Assembly (NCBI RefSeq): GCF_913054395.1 | Contig: NZ_CAJXIP010000013.1 | Span: 1-47,521 of the forward strand | Source of the DNA: an uncultured Roseovarius sp. | GTDB taxonomy: Bacteria; Pseudomonadota; Alphaproteobacteria; Rhodobacterales; Rhodobacteraceae | Reading direction: 5' to 3' | Length of the DNA: 47,521 nt | In this document: one piece after another, positions 1 through 8,973 of the stretch | How positions within the stretch are numbered: the stretch's first letter is position 1 | How the letters are laid out: the number at the start of each line of letters is the position of its first letter | The notes under the pieces: generated by a model | Database searches by the model: none | What the model saw: the letters and a program-made list of their open reading frames with translations, nothing else | Told to the model about the DNA's origin: nothing | Position numbers and translations under genes: made by a program

Positions 1-1232
1 GAGGCCATCACGTCATAGGCGCCGCCATAGGCCTTGCGGGTGATCACCGTCACCTTGGGCACCGTCGCCTCGCCATAGGCAAAGAGCAGCTTCGCCCCAT
101 GCTTGATCACCCCGCCATATTCCTGTCCCGTGCCCGGCAGGAACCCCGGCACATCGACCAGCGTCAGGATCGGAATTTCGAAGGCATCGCAGAACCGCAC
201 AAAGCGCGCCGCCTTGCGGCTGCTGTCAATATCAAGACACCCCGCCAGAACCATCGGCTGATTGGCCACCACCCCTACGGTCTGCCCTTCGAGACGAATG
301 AACCCGGTGATGATATTCTTGGCGAAATCGGCCTGGATCTCGTAAAAATCGGCCTCATCGGCGACTTTATGGATCAATTCCTTCATGTCATAAGGCGTAT
401 TGGCATTGTCGGGAATCAGCGTATCAAGGCTCTCCTCGACGCGGCCCGGTTGATCAAAGAACGGGCGCACCGGCGGCTTTTCGCGGTTGTTGAGCGGCAG
501 GAAATCCACAAGGCGGCGCACTTCTGCCAGAGCCTCGACATCGTTTTCAAATGCACCGTCGGCGACGCTCGATTTGCGCGTATGGGTGCTGGCCCCGCCA
601 AGCTCTTCGGCCGTCACCACCTCGTTGGTCACGGTCTTGACCACGTCAGGGCCGGTCACAAACATGTAAGAACTGTCGCGCACCATGAAGATGAAATCGG
701 TCATCGCGGGCGAATAGACCGCGCCGCCCGCGCAGGGCCCCATGATCAGGCTGATCTGCGGAACGACACCGCTGGCCATGATATTGCGCTGGAACACTTC
801 GGCATAGCCCGCGAGGCTTGCGACGCCTTCCTGAATGCGCGCACCACCGGAATCATTGATACCGATTACCGGCGCGCCATTCTGCATCGCCATATCCATG
901 ATCTTGCAGATCTTTTCCGCATGGGTTTCCGAAAGCGAACCGCCAAACACCGTAAAGTCCTGGCTGAACACATAGACCATTCGGCCATTGATCGTGCCCC
1001 AGCCGGTGACAACGCCGTCGCCATAGGGCCGGTCCTTGTCCATGCCGAAATCGGTGCAGCGATGCGCCTTGAACATGTCGAATTCTTCAAAGCTGCCGTC
1101 GTCCAGCAACAGCTCGATACGTTCGCGCGCTGTCAGTTTGCCCTTGGCATGCTGCGCGTCGATCCGGCGCTGTCCGCCGCCCTGACGGGCATCGGTGCGG
1201 CGGTCTTCCAGTTCCTGAAGGATGTCTTTCAT
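1..1232 (-). CDS. pccB: Propionyl-CoA carboxylase beta subunit (partial, 3' end beyond window)
   Basis: The reverse strand is open from an ATG at 1232 to the window edge, giving about 410 residues with no stop. The start [12 protein letters not shown], preceded by a GGGGAG ribosome site, is the usual N-terminus of the biotin-dependent acyl-CoA carboxylase carboxyltransferase subunit. Downstream come the carboxyltransferase landmarks [36 protein letters not shown] and, in the C-terminal half, [15 protein letters not shown] and AYGGAYDVM. The enzyme family transfers CO2 from biotin to propionyl-CoA, making (S)-methylmalonyl-CoA in the cytoplasm. Propionyl rather than acetyl or methylcrotonyl specificity is inferred from similarity to Rhodobacteraceae PccB and from the TTTGCAAA operators upstream. 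The large plus-strand ORF over the same region (99-1265) is a shadow. Confidence 0.9.
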   Translation of the reverse strand, partial: MKDILQELEDRRTDARQGGGQRRIDAQHAKGKLTARERIELLLDDGSFEEFDMFKAHRCTDFGMDKDRPYGDGVVTGWGTINGRMVYVFSQDFTVFGGSLSETHAEKICKIMDMAMQNGAPVIGINDSGGARIQEGVASLAGYAEVFQRNIMASGVVPQISLIMGPCAGGAVYSPAMTDFIFMVRDSSYMFVTGPDVVKTVTNEVVTAEELGGASTHTRKSSVADGAFENDVEALAEVRRLVDFLPLNNREKPPVRPFFDQPGRVEESLDTLIPDNANTPYDMKELIHKVADEADFYEIQADFAKNIITGFIRLEGQTVGVVANQPMVLAGCLDIDSSRKAARFVRFCDAFEIPILTLVDVPGFLPGTGQEYGGVIKHGAKLLFAYGEATVPKVTVITRKAYGGAYDVMA

Positions 1233-1297
1233 GGCACTCCCCTTGCGATGTTGCCGGAAGCATAGGGATTTTCTGCGCAAGCACAAAGCGGAATCCC

Positions 1298-1350
1298 GCA
1301 AATTTGCAAAGATATGAAAACCTCAAACTGAATATCTGTAAATTTGCAAA
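1298..1350. promoter_or_regulatory. Paired TTTGCAAA sites, candidate PccR/ScfR operator
   Basis: Two identical copies of AAATTTGCAAA stand at 1300-1310 and 1340-1350, their TTTGCAAA cores exactly 40 bp apart, about four helical turns. The first also forms the palindrome GCAAATTTGC (1298-1307). TTTGCAAA is the half-site described for PccR, the short-chain fatty acyl-CoA regulator of pccB in Rhodobacter sphaeroides, and is related to RamB sites of actinobacteria. The sites lie between the divergent pccB and MFS genes, so either or both could be controlled. The wide spacing differs from the close pairing I recall for PccR sites. Confidence 0.55.
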
Positions 1351-1401
1351 TCCGAAGCGGACAGCATGGACTTCCCCGCGCCCGCCTTTTACGCCATCCG
1401 C

Positions 1402-2619
1402 ATGAGCCGGGAAAATAAGGTCCGGTTTCTGGACCGCACAACACCACCGCATATCGTCACCCTGATCCTGCTGGCAGGACTCTCTGCGCTGGCGATGAAT
1501 ATTTTCCTGCCAAGCCTGCCGGGAATGACCGCATGGTTTGACACCGAATACCGCCTGATCCAGCTTTCGGTCGCGCTTTATCTCGGCGTCAACGCGGGGC
1601 TGCAATTGCTGATGGGGCCGATTTCGGACCGCTGGGGCCGCCGTCCGGTGATCATCGGCGGGCTGAGCCTGTTCCTGATAGCCACGCTTGGCTGTATCTT
1701 CGCGCCGAATGTCTATGTTTTCCTCAGCTTTCGCATGATTCAGGCCAGCGTGGTCGTAGCCATGGTCCTGAGCCGCGCCATCGTTCGCGACATGGTCCCG
1801 CAGGATCGCGCCGCAAGCATGATCGGCTATGTCACCATGGGCATGGCCATCGTGCCGATGATCGGCCCGGCCTTCGGCGGAGTACTGGACGATCTGTTTG
1901 GCTGGCAGGCCAATTTCTGGGCACTTTTCGCGCTTGGCGCCCTGATCCTGTGGCTGTCCTGGTCCGATCTTGGCGAAACCGCCCCGCTCAGCGGGCGCAG
2001 CCTGACCCAGCAGTTTCGCGAATACCCCGAACTGCTCACCTCGCAGCGTTTTTGGGGCTATGCCTTGGCGTCGGGTTTTTCGTCGGGGGCCTTTTTTGCC
2101 TATCTCGGCGGTGCACCCTTTGTGGGCGCCAAGGTCTTTGGCCTCGCGCCCGCCGAACTTGGCCTTTTCTTCGGTGCTCCGGCGATCGGCTATTTTCTCG
2201 GCAATTTCGCATCGGGACGCTTTTCCACCCGGCTTGGCGTTAACCGGATGGTGTTATGGGGAACGCTGTTCAATGCAGGCGGGATCGCGGTGAACCTCTT
2301 GGTGTTCTATCTCGGGCATGGGACGCCGATCACCTTTTTCGGCCTGATGACCTTGATGGGTCTGGGCAATGGCATGGTCATCCCAAACGCCACCGCAGGC
2401 GCCCTTTCGGTACGCCCACAGCTGGCGGGAACCGCAAGCGGGCTGGCAGGGGCATTGATGATCGGGATCGGGGCGGCACTCTCAGCGCTGGCCGGGATGT
2501 TGCTGACGCCCGGAAGCGGGGCCTTCGCGCTTTTGTGGATCATGCTCAGCACCGCGCTTGCGGGGATCGTGACAATCCTGATGGTGATACGCCGCGAACG
2601 CAGGCTTGGCCTGATTTAA
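1402..2619 (+). CDS. Bcr/CflA-type MFS multidrug efflux transporter
   Basis: About 405 residues with roughly twelve hydrophobic segments. The first segment, with ALAMNIFLPSLPGM, is typical of the Bcr/CflA drug-resistance subfamily (bicyclomycin, chloramphenicol and related export by proton antiport). The MFS motif A loop between segments 2 and 3 reads GPISDRWGRRPVI. Inner-membrane location is expected; the substrate cannot be told. An in-frame ATG at 1366 would add twelve residues (MDFPAPAFYAIR); I prefer 1402 because MSRENKVRFLDRTTPPH resembles family N-termini, but neither start has a good ribosome site. It is divergent from pccB across the TTTGCAAA sites, so it may share that control. Confidence 0.82.
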   Translation: MSRENKVRFLDRTTPPHIVTLILLAGLSALAMNIFLPSLPGMTAWFDTEYRLIQLSVALYLGVNAGLQLLMGPISDRWGRRPVIIGGLSLFLIATLGCIFAPNVYVFLSFRMIQASVVVAMVLSRAIVRDMVPQDRAASMIGYVTMGMAIVPMIGPAFGGVLDDLFGWQANFWALFALGALILWLSWSDLGETAPLSGRSLTQQFREYPELLTSQRFWGYALASGFSSGAFFAYLGGAPFVGAKVFGLAPAELGLFFGAPAIGYFLGNFASGRFSTRLGVNRMVLWGTLFNAGGIAVNLLVFYLGHGTPITFFGLMTLMGLGNGMVIPNATAGALSVRPQLAGTASGLAGALMIGIGAALSALAGMLLTPGSGAFALLWIMLSTALAGIVTILMVIRRERRLGLI

Positions 2620-2719
2620 CCGCCCGGCGCTCACATCCGCTCACGTTTTGCCGACCGGGTATGGCCCTGGGCGACATGCGGCCCCACCTCGTGTCGAGAC
2701 CAACCAAAAGGAGGCCCGC

Positions 2720-2836
2720 ATGACCCGCTTTCAACCCCAACCCGCTATAAAACTCCAAAAAACGCCGCCTGCGCCCGCCGCCCCGTGGCCACCACAGCCC
2801 ATGGCCTTTACCTTTAGCGACTGGGCCGCCATCTGA
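2720..2836 (+). CDS. Small proline-rich protein, 38 aa, unknown function
   Basis: A 38-codon ORF beginning MTRFQPQPAIKLQK and ending FTFSDWAAI, preceded by a near-perfect AAAGGAGG ribosome site 7 bases from the ATG. The middle is rich in Pro and Ala (TPPAPAAPWPPQP). There is no signal peptide or membrane span. The strong ribosome site is the main reason to call it a gene; an upstream in-frame ATG at 2648 has none. I do not recognise a family. It sits in the gap between the MFS gene and the L,D-transpeptidase gene, on the same strand as both. Confidence 0.5.
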   Translation: MTRFQPQPAIKLQKTPPAPAAPWPPQPMAFTFSDWAAI

Positions 2837-2946
2837 CCTGCCCGAGGGCGGCCAGGCCGATGCACTGATCGCGACCCCACCGCCACAGTCGCGCAAAAGT
2901 TGATGAAATCACCCGGTTTTGATGGTTACCGATCCCGCTGCTATTC

Positions 2947-2952
2947 TATAAT
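2947..2952 (+). promoter_or_regulatory. Candidate -10 element of the L,D-transpeptidase gene
   Basis: A perfect TATAAT lies 26 bases before the ATG at 2978, in an AT-rich island unusual for this DNA. No good -35 is visible at 16-18 bp spacing, so this is a -10 call only. Confidence 0.4.
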
Positions 2953-2977
2953 TTCGCCAAAGTTTAGGAGAGTCCCA

Positions 2978-3544
2978 ATGATTGAACGCCGCAAATTCCT
3001 TGCCACAGGCCTTGCCGTCGCTGCCTTTCCTGGGCTTTCGCCCGAAATGGCGACTGCCTTTGAACTTGAACCGCGTTTCCTTCCGCAAGAGGTGGCCTTT
3101 GATCCCAAGTACGAGCCCGGCCAGCTTATCATCCTGCCGCGCGCGCATTTCCTTTATCTGGTGACCGCGCCCGGCGTGGCGCGCCGTTACGGCGTGGGCG
3201 TGGGCAAGGCCGGTCTCGAGTTCACCGGCACCGCCACCATCGACGTCAAAAAGAAATGGCCCACCTGGCGCCCCACCAACGAGATGATCGAGCGCGACCC
3301 CGCCGCCTATGGGCGCTTCAAGGACAACGACTATGTTCAGCCCGGCGGCAAGGACAACCCGCTTGGATCGCGCGCGCTCTACCTGTTCCAGAACGGGCGC
3401 GATACCTATTACCGTATTCACGGCACGACGCAGCCAAGCTCGATCGGGCGGTCGGTCTCTAACGGCTGTATCCGGATGATCAACGAACACGTTCAGGATC
3501 TTTACGAGCGCGTCCCGACCGGCACCGTCGTCACTGTTCTCTGA
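2978..3544 (+). CDS. L,D-transpeptidase (YkuD domain), exported
   Basis: 188 residues from the ATG at 2978, chosen because AGGAG lies 7 bases upstream and the protein then begins with the Tat-like RRKFLATG motif and a hydrophobic stretch to about residue 27. The YkuD catalytic core is clear: HGTTQPSSIGR with His148, then SVSNGCIRM with the nucleophile Cys164. The usual SHGCIRM His is Asn here, as in many alphaproteobacterial members. The family makes 3-3 peptidoglycan cross-links or attaches proteins to peptidoglycan in the periplasm. It resembles the short ErfK/YbiS/YcfS/YnhG-type proteins. The gene stands alone. Confidence 0.88.
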   Translation: MIERRKFLATGLAVAAFPGLSPEMATAFELEPRFLPQEVAFDPKYEPGQLIILPRAHFLYLVTAPGVARRYGVGVGKAGLEFTGTATIDVKKKWPTWRPTNEMIERDPAAYGRFKDNDYVQPGGKDNPLGSRALYLFQNGRDTYYRIHGTTQPSSIGRSVSNGCIRMINEHVQDLYERVPTGTVVTVL

Positions 3545-3562
3545 ACCCAAGCGCAGCGTTCC

Positions 3563-3597
3563 AACCGCCGGTTTCGTGCCCCGCGCCACCGGCGGTT
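3563..3597 (+). terminator. Hairpin after the L,D-transpeptidase gene
   Basis: A perfect 10-bp inverted repeat AACCGCCGGT (3563-3572) / ACCGGCGGTT (3588-3597) with a 15-base loop begins about 19 bases after the stop codon. Only a short T run follows, so it is a weak intrinsic terminator or an mRNA 3'-end stabiliser. Confidence 0.45.
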
Positions 3598-3667
3598 TCG
3601 CCTACAACGCCGGAAATCCGGCAAAGGATACAGCGGCTGCCCGTCATGGCGCGCGCATTCTTGACCC

Positions 3668-3820
3668 TTGATTTTTAAAAAAACTGCACCCATATTTTTC
3701 GGTGCGACGTTACCACTATCGACCACCTGCTCCTATCAACGGCTCAGTCACTCGATCTTGCACGACTTTGCCGGGCTGCCGCATCAACGCGGGCAGCGAC
3801 AACTGAAAGGAGACCACGCA
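3668..3820 (+). promoter_or_regulatory. Promoter and long 5' leader of the cold-shock gene
   Basis: TTGATT (3668-3673) and CATATT (3691-3696) are separated by exactly 17 bases, giving a predicted start near 3703 and an untranslated leader of about 118 bases. The leader contains an early GCACC/GGTGC hairpin (3686-3705, partly overlapping the promoter). Long structured leaders are typical of cspA-type mRNAs, whose folding makes translation temperature responsive; that role is inferred here. Confidence 0.4.
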
Positions 3821-4027
3821 ATGGCTAGTGGCACTGTAAAATGGTTTAACGCAACCAAAGGTTTTGGCTTTATTGCGCCCGATGGTGGCGGCAAGGACGT
3901 CTTCGTCCATATCTCGGCTGTTGAGCGTGCAGGCCTCACCGGTCTGGCCGACGATCAGAAGGTGACCTTCGATGTCGAAGCAGGCCGCGATGGCCGTGAA
4001 TCGGCGACCAATATCGCCCTCGCCTGA
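3821..4027 (+). CDS. Cold-shock protein, CspA family
   Basis: 68 residues, the normal length of a single cold-shock domain. It starts [18 protein letters not shown] and carries the RNP1 motif KGFGFI and RNP2 motif VFVHI, which bind single-stranded RNA and DNA. AAAGGAGA precedes the ATG at 3821, so upstream in-frame codons from 3668 are untranslated leader. Family members act as RNA chaperones in the cytoplasm; not all are cold induced. A strong terminator follows at 4052, so the gene is monocistronic. The exact csp paralogue letter cannot be assigned. Confidence 0.95.
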   Translation: MASGTVKWFNATKGFGFIAPDGGGKDVFVHISAVERAGLTGLADDQKVTFDVEAGRDGRESATNIALA

Positions 4028-4051
4028 CGCGGCGATCATGCTTTCGGAACT

Positions 4052-4073
4052 GGGCCCCCTGCGGGCCCTTTTT
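4052..4073 (+). terminator. Intrinsic terminator of the cold-shock gene
   Basis: GGGCCC (4052-4057) and GGGCCC (4063-4068) form a GC stem with a 5-base loop, followed at once by five T residues (4069-4073). It lies 25 bases after the csp stop and abuts the end of the convergent tesA gene. Confidence 0.8.
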
Positions 4074-4696
4074 CATTTGGTGGCGGCGATAAGATCGACC
4101 ACTCTGGGGCCAAGCGCCTCGACGATGCGTCCGACTCCTTCGGCATTGGGGTGGATTCCGTCAGGTTGGAAATAAGCCCGAAGCTCGGCCGGGGTGCCTT
4201 CGCCCAGACCGGCAAAGAAATTCGCCGCGTAAAGCGTGTCATAACTCTGGGCGAGATCGGGATAGATCGCGTCGAAATCAGCCTTGTACGCGGCGCCGTA
4301 ATTGCCCGGCGCACTCATCCCGACAAGCAGAACCTCGATGTCCCGGGCCTTTGCGACCTGCAAGATCTTTTCCAGGTTCTCGCGGCTTACCGCGGGATCA
4401 ATCCCGCGCAGCAAGTCATTGCCCCCCAGCGTGACGATCATCGCGCCAACCTCTTCGGTCAGGCTCCACTCGACGCGCGCCGCCCCACCCGCCGTGGTGT
4501 CGCCCGACACGCCGCCATTGACAAGACGCGCCTCAATGCCCTGATCCTCAAGCCATTTCTGCATCTGCGGCACAAAGCCCTGATCCTGAACAAGCCCATA
4601 GCCCTGTGTCAGACTGTCGCCAAGCGCCAGCACCGTGACCGGCCCGGCCCATGCAGGGCTGACAAGCACGATAAAGGCCGCTATTGCCTTGCTCAT
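4073..4696 (-). CDS. tesA: Arylesterase / lysophospholipase L1-like SGNH hydrolase (TesA)
   Basis: 207 residues from the ATG at 4696. It has a short signal peptide (MSKAIAAFIVLVSPAWA, cleavage after AWA) followed by block I LALGDSLTQGYG with the nucleophile Ser, block III GGNDLL and the C-terminal catalytic DGIHPN. This is the TesA/TAP arylesterase branch of SGNH hydrolases, periplasmic thioesterase/esterase/lysophospholipase enzymes. The reading frame continues upstream through ATGs at 4735 and 4777, but those overlap the divergent ABC gene and spoil the signal peptide. It is divergent from ybbA-ybbP with only 52 bases between starts, the same arrangement as in E. coli. Confidence 0.88.
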   Translation of the reverse strand: MSKAIAAFIVLVSPAWAGPVTVLALGDSLTQGYGLVQDQGFVPQMQKWLEDQGIEARLVNGGVSGDTTAGGAARVEWSLTEEVGAMIVTLGGNDLLRGIDPAVSRENLEKILQVAKARDIEVLLVGMSAPGNYGAAYKADFDAIYPDLAQSYDTLYAANFFAGLGEGTPAELRAYFQPDGIHPNAEGVGRIVEALGPRVVDLIAATK

Positions 4697-4748
4697 TGTC
4701 CGGCAGGCCCCATATGTCAGAAAATCCTTATTCATCAGGCGCAAACGC

Positions 4749-5435
4749 ATGACCTCTCCGATTTTGTCTCTTTCCAACGCGACGCTGTCCCTTGAGGGAA
4801 ATGCCGGTCTTGTGCAGATACTTCACGGGATTTCCCTGGATGTCCACCGTGGCGAAACCCTCGGGCTGATCGGGCCGTCGGGGTCCGGCAAGTCTTCGCT
4901 CCTGATGCTCATGGGCGGGCTGGAACGCGCCACCTCGGGCAAGGTCATGGCCCTTGATCATGATCTGTCCGCAATGAACGAGGATCAGCTTGCGCGCCTG
5001 CGGCGGGACAATTTCGGAATCGTCTTTCAATCCTTTCACCTGATCCCGACGATGACTGCGGTCGAAAACGTCGCTACCCCGCTTGAACTTGCCAATCAGC
5101 CCGACGCCCAAAGCCGCGCTGTGCAAGAGCTTGAGGCGGTCGGGCTTGGGGCGCGCGCCGGGCATTATCCCTCACAACTTTCGGGCGGCGAGCAACAGCG
5201 TGTTGCCCTGGCCCGTGCTGCCGCGCCGCGCCCGGCGATCATCCTGGCCGATGAACCCACCGGAAACCTCGACAGCAGCACCGGCGCCTTGATCATCGAC
5301 CTGCTGTTCGATCTGCGCGACCGCCATGATGCCACGCTGGTTCTGGTCACTCATGACCCGGAGCTCGCGGCACGCTGTGACCGGGTGATCAACCTGCGCG
5401 ATGGCCGCATAGAGGCCGCCGGGGCCGCCGCATGA
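4749..5435 (+). CDS. ybbA: ABC transporter ATP-binding protein, YbbA type
   Basis: 228 residues from the ATG at 4749 ([15 protein letters not shown]). All nucleotide-binding motifs are present: Walker [11 protein letters not shown]-loop VFQSFHLIP, signature [14 protein letters not shown], Walker [13 protein letters not shown] and H-loop VTHD. The PTGNLD sequence and small size place it in the LolD/MacB/FtsE group, which powers mechanotransmission rather than classical import. The next gene starts inside its last codon (ATGA overlap at 5432-5435), so the two are translationally coupled. The TesA-YbbA-YbbP association is conserved, but the physiological substrate remains uncertain. Confidence 0.92.
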   Translation: MTSPILSLSNATLSLEGNAGLVQILHGISLDVHRGETLGLIGPSGSGKSSLLMLMGGLERATSGKVMALDHDLSAMNEDQLARLRRDNFGIVFQSFHLIPTMTAVENVATPLELANQPDAQSRAVQELEAVGLGARAGHYPSQLSGGEQQRVALARAAAPRPAIILADEPTGNLDSSTGALIIDLLFDLRDRHDATLVLVTHDPELAARCDRVINLRDGRIEAAGAAA

Positions 5436-7951
5436 GCCTTGGCATTGCGGCAAAACTGGCCCGGCGCGAGCTGCGTGGCGGCTTGCGGGGGTTTCGTATC
5501 TTTCTGGCCTGCGTAATCCTTGGCGTGGCTGCGATTGCCGCCGTCGGCACGATCCGCGAAAGCATCAAGGCCGGGCTTGTGTCGCAGGGGGCCGCCCTTT
5601 TGGGCGGCGACGCCGAGCTTGAGCTGACCTATCGCTTTGCGACCCAAGCCGAGCGCGACTGGATTGACGAATTTGCCATCCGCACCTCGGAAGTTGCCGA
5701 TTTTCGCTCGCTCGCGGTGATCCCCGAGGGCGCGCGCGAGCTGACCCAGGTCAAGGCGGTCGACGGCGCCTATCCGCTTGTCGGCGCCGTCGAATTGCTA
5801 CCCGAGATGCCGCTTGCAGAGGCGCTTACCGGCGCCGAGGGCCTGCCCGGCGCGGTGATGCATGCGCTGTTGATCCAGCGGCTTGGCCTTGAGATCGGCG
5901 ACACATTTCGCCTTGGCACGCAAGAGTTTCGCCTGATGGCGGAACTTGTGCGCGAACCGGATCAGTCGCGCGCCGGCTTTGGCCTTGGGCCGCGCACCAT
6001 CGTGACGACCACGGCGCTTGAAAACTCGGGCCTTCTGACACCGGGATCGCTGTTCAAGACCAAATACCGGCTTGATCTACCCGACGGCACAGACCTTTCC
6101 GCAGCAGAAGACGCCGCCAGTACCGGGCTTGCAGGTGGCGGCTTTCGCTGGCTTGACGCACGCAACGGGACGCCTCTCGTCGCCCAGTTTGTCGAGCGCC
6201 TTGGCGCGTTTCTCGTCTTGGTCGGACTGTCGGGGCTCGCCGTGGGAGGGGTCGGCATTTCATCTGCCCTGCGCTCCTACCTTGCGGGCAAGACGCGGGT
6301 GATTGCCACCCTGCGCACCCTCGGCGCGGATCAGCGCACGATCTTTCTGACCTATTTCATTCAGGTCGGTGTCCTGGCGCTCGTCGGGATCGTCGCGGGG
6401 ATTGCGCTTGGGGTCGGCCTTCCGATTGCCCTGGCGCCGCTTTTTGCCGACCGCCTGCCGGTCCCGGCGGTCTTTGCGCCCTATCCCGGCCCGATGGCCG
6501 AGGCCGCGCTTTACAGCATCCTCAGCGTGTTGATCTTTACCCTCTGGCCGCTGGCGCGGGCGCGCGATGTGCGCGCTGCTGCCCTGTTTCGCGAGGCAGT
6601 AACCGGGACAAGCCGCTGGCCAGGCTGGCCCTATCTGCTGGCGACGGCCCTTCTTATCGCGGCGCTTCTGGGCTCGGCCATCCTGTTTTCCGGAAACCTG
6701 CGCCTGACGCTTTGGACGGCGGGTGGGATCGGCGGGGCGCTGACCGTATTGGCAGGTGCCGCATGGCTGGTACAGCGCGCCGCGCGCTCCATGCGCCCAC
6801 GCCTGCGACGCCGCCCCGCGTTAAGCTGGGCCCTGGCTGCGATTGGCGGGCCGGGCACCACCACCGGGCCGGTGATGCTTTCGCTTGGCCTTGGCCTTAG
6901 CGTACTGGCCGCAGTGGGGCAGATCGACGGTAACCTGCGCCGTGCCATTGCCTCTGACCTGCCCGAGCGCGCGCCCTCCTACTTCTTCGTGGATATGCAA
7001 AAGGATCAGATGCCCGGCTTTCTTGACCGGCTGGAAAACGATCCCGGCGTTAGCCGGATCGACAGCGCGCCGATGCTGCGCGGCATCATCAGCCACATCA
7101 ACGACCGCCCCGCCACCGAAGTGGCCCCCGGCCATTGGGTTGTCGAAGGCGACCGCGCCGTAAGCTACGCCGATGCCCTGCCCGCGCGCACCAGGCTGAC
7201 CGCCGGGACATGGTGGGGTGAGGATTACACCGGCACGCCACAGCTTAGCTTTGCCGCAGAAGAGGCGATGGAAATCGGCCTTGAACTGGGGGATAAGATC
7301 ACCCTCAATATCCTCGGGCGCGACATCACCGCGCCGATCACCTCGTTCCGCGAGGTTGATTTTTCGACCGCTGGCATGGGATTCGTGATGCTGATGAACC
7401 CGTCGGCGCTCGCCGGTGCGCCGCATAGCTTCATTGCCACCGTCTATGCCGAGGCAGAGGCCGAGGCGGCGATCCTGAACGATATCAACGACAGGTTTCC
7501 CAATGTCACCGCGATCCGGGTGCGCGATGCGATCGCGCAGGTGTCGGAACTATTGGCAGGGCTGGCCTCGGCCACGGCATGGGGCGCGTCGGTGACGCTT
7601 CTGACCGGGTTCCTGGTGCTGATAGGGGCCGCCGCCGCCGATCAGCGCGCCCGCACCTATGAAGCCGCGATTCTCAAGACGCTTGGCGCCACGCGTGCCC
7701 GTATTCTGACCAGCCTTGTGTTGCGCGCCGCCATTCTTGGTGCCGCTGCGGGCATGGTCGCACTTGGCGCCGGGCTTGCCGGGGGCTGGGCCGTAAGCCA
7801 TTATGTGATGGAAACCGGCTTTGCGGTGATCTGGCCCTCGGCGATCCTGATCATCCTCGGCGGGGCGCTTGTCACGCTTCTGGCGGGCCTCGGTTTTGCG
7901 CTTGGGCCATTGACCGCGCGTCCGGCGCGCACTCTGCGCGCGCGCGAGTAA
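5432..7951 (+). CDS. ybbP: FtsX-like ABC permease, YbbP type
   Basis: 839 residues, the usual length for YbbP. One membrane segment lies at about residues 20-42 followed by a large periplasmic region. Two FtsX/MacB-type membrane blocks are present, with three spans around residues 255-385 and three near the C-terminus (about 705-830), plus a hydrophobic pair around 400-450. The motif ATLRTLGADQRTIF and the matching AILKTLGATRARIL are the repeated coupling helices of this class. It forms the membrane partner of the preceding ATPase, with a proposed role in moving or removing hydrophobic molecules from the inner membrane. Start overlaps the ATPase stop. Confidence 0.9.
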   Translation: MSLGIAAKLARRELRGGLRGFRIFLACVILGVAAIAAVGTIRESIKAGLVSQGAALLGGDAELELTYRFATQAERDWIDEFAIRTSEVADFRSLAVIPEGARELTQVKAVDGAYPLVGAVELLPEMPLAEALTGAEGLPGAVMHALLIQRLGLEIGDTFRLGTQEFRLMAELVREPDQSRAGFGLGPRTIVTTTALENSGLLTPGSLFKTKYRLDLPDGTDLSAAEDAASTGLAGGGFRWLDARNGTPLVAQFVERLGAFLVLVGLSGLAVGGVGISSALRSYLAGKTRVIATLRTLGADQRTIFLTYFIQVGVLALVGIVAGIALGVGLPIALAPLFADRLPVPAVFAPYPGPMAEAALYSILSVLIFTLWPLARARDVRAAALFREAVTGTSRWPGWPYLLATALLIAALLGSAILFSGNLRLTLWTAGGIGGALTVLAGAAWLVQRAARSMRPRLRRRPALSWALAAIGGPGTTTGPVMLSLGLGLSVLAAVGQIDGNLRRAIASDLPERAPSYFFVDMQKDQMPGFLDRLENDPGVSRIDSAPMLRGIISHINDRPATEVAPGHWVVEGDRAVSYADALPARTRLTAGTWWGEDYTGTPQLSFAAEEAMEIGLELGDKITLNILGRDITAPITSFREVDFSTAGMGFVMLMNPSALAGAPHSFIATVYAEAEAEAAILNDINDRFPNVTAIRVRDAIAQVSELLAGLASATAWGASVTLLTGFLVLIGAAAADQRARTYEAAILKTLGATRARILTSLVLRAAILGAAAGMVALGAGLAGGWAVSHYVMETGFAVIWPSAILIILGGALVTLLAGLGFALGPLTARPARTLRARE

Positions 7952-8011
7952 GCCGCATTGAACACCCGCCCGCAGGGTGGCAGGTATCGGGCCAGCCTGA
8001 CAGGAGACCTC

Positions 8012-8887
8012 ATGACAGATTCGCTGCCCATCCCGCTTAGTTCGCCGATGACCCCGGCCCAGCAGACCGCACTGGTCAACATGGTGCGCCGCGCCGCACG
8101 GGCCGAGATCATGCCCCGGTTCCGCAATCTGGCTCAAGGTGAGATCGCCACCAAATCGGGGCCGCATGACCTTGTGACCGAGGCCGACCGTCAGGCCGAG
8201 GCCATGCTGGCGCGCGGCTTACAACGGATGTTTCCGCACGCCCTGATTGTCGGCGAAGAGGCGGTCGCCGCCAGGCCCGAACTGCGCGACGAGGTGGCCA
8301 AGGCAGAGCTTGCGATCATCATCGACCCGGTTGATGGCACCTGGAATTTTGCCCATGCCCTGCCGCTTTTCGGGGTGATCATCGCCGTGACACGCTTTGG
8401 TCGCCCGGTGCTTGGGCTGCTTTACGACCCGGTCGGGGATGACTGGATCATCGCGGATGAGACCACCCCAAGCCGCCTTGGCGCCGCCCTTGGCACCGAA
8501 CGCCCGGTGCAGGTGTCCCCCGGCGGCGCGCTTGATACGCTTCAGGGCTATATGCATTTCTCGCTGATGACGCAGGCCCAGAAAGAGCTTGTGGCGCCTC
8601 TCATTCCGGGATTGACACGGGTCACGGCGCTGCGCTGTTCTTGCCATGAATACCGGCTTTTGGCGCAGGGATCGGTCGATTTCGTCATGTCTGGCATGCT
8701 TAACCCCTGGGATCACGCCGCCGGGGTGATCATCTGTCAAAAGGCGGGCGGGGTCGCCATGATGCTGGACGGGCGCGACTATAACGCTGAAATCACCGAG
8801 GGCTTCCTGCTTTGTGCGTCCAATCAGGCCACATGGGAGCACCTGCGCGATCACTTTTCCGGGCTTTTGGGGGACACGCAAAAATAA
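8012..8887 (+). CDS. Inositol-monophosphatase-family phosphatase
   Basis: 291 residues from the ATG at 8012, preceded by CAGGAG; an in-frame start at 7958 would add a low-complexity extension and has no ribosome site. The Mg-dependent phosphatase signature is intact: GEEAV (Glu82/83), IIDPVDGTWNFAHALP (Asp105, Asp108) and the C-terminal WDHAAGVIICQKAGG. Possible substrates in this superfamily are inositol phosphate, histidinol phosphate (HisN) or PAP (CysQ); the sequence alone does not decide. It follows ybbP by 60 bases on the same strand and may be co-transcribed. Confidence 0.85.
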   Translation: MTDSLPIPLSSPMTPAQQTALVNMVRRAARAEIMPRFRNLAQGEIATKSGPHDLVTEADRQAEAMLARGLQRMFPHALIVGEEAVAARPELRDEVAKAELAIIIDPVDGTWNFAHALPLFGVIIAVTRFGRPVLGLLYDPVGDDWIIADETTPSRLGAALGTERPVQVSPGGALDTLQGYMHFSLMTQAQKELVAPLIPGLTRVTALRCSCHEYRLLAQGSVDFVMSGMLNPWDHAAGVIICQKAGGVAMMLDGRDYNAEITEGFLLCASNQATWEHLRDHFSGLLGDTQK

Positions 8888-8973
8888 TATCTTCTCAATA
8901 CCGTCATAATGTCGACATCACTGCATGACATGCGATAGATCCACCTCAGATTGATCTCACACGGGTTTCGCGC

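Noticed and set aside
99..1265. Long plus-strand ORF (388 codons) opposite pccB
   Set aside because: Its protein is His/Arg-rich without recognisable domain or ribosome site; the other strand encodes a clear carboxyltransferase.
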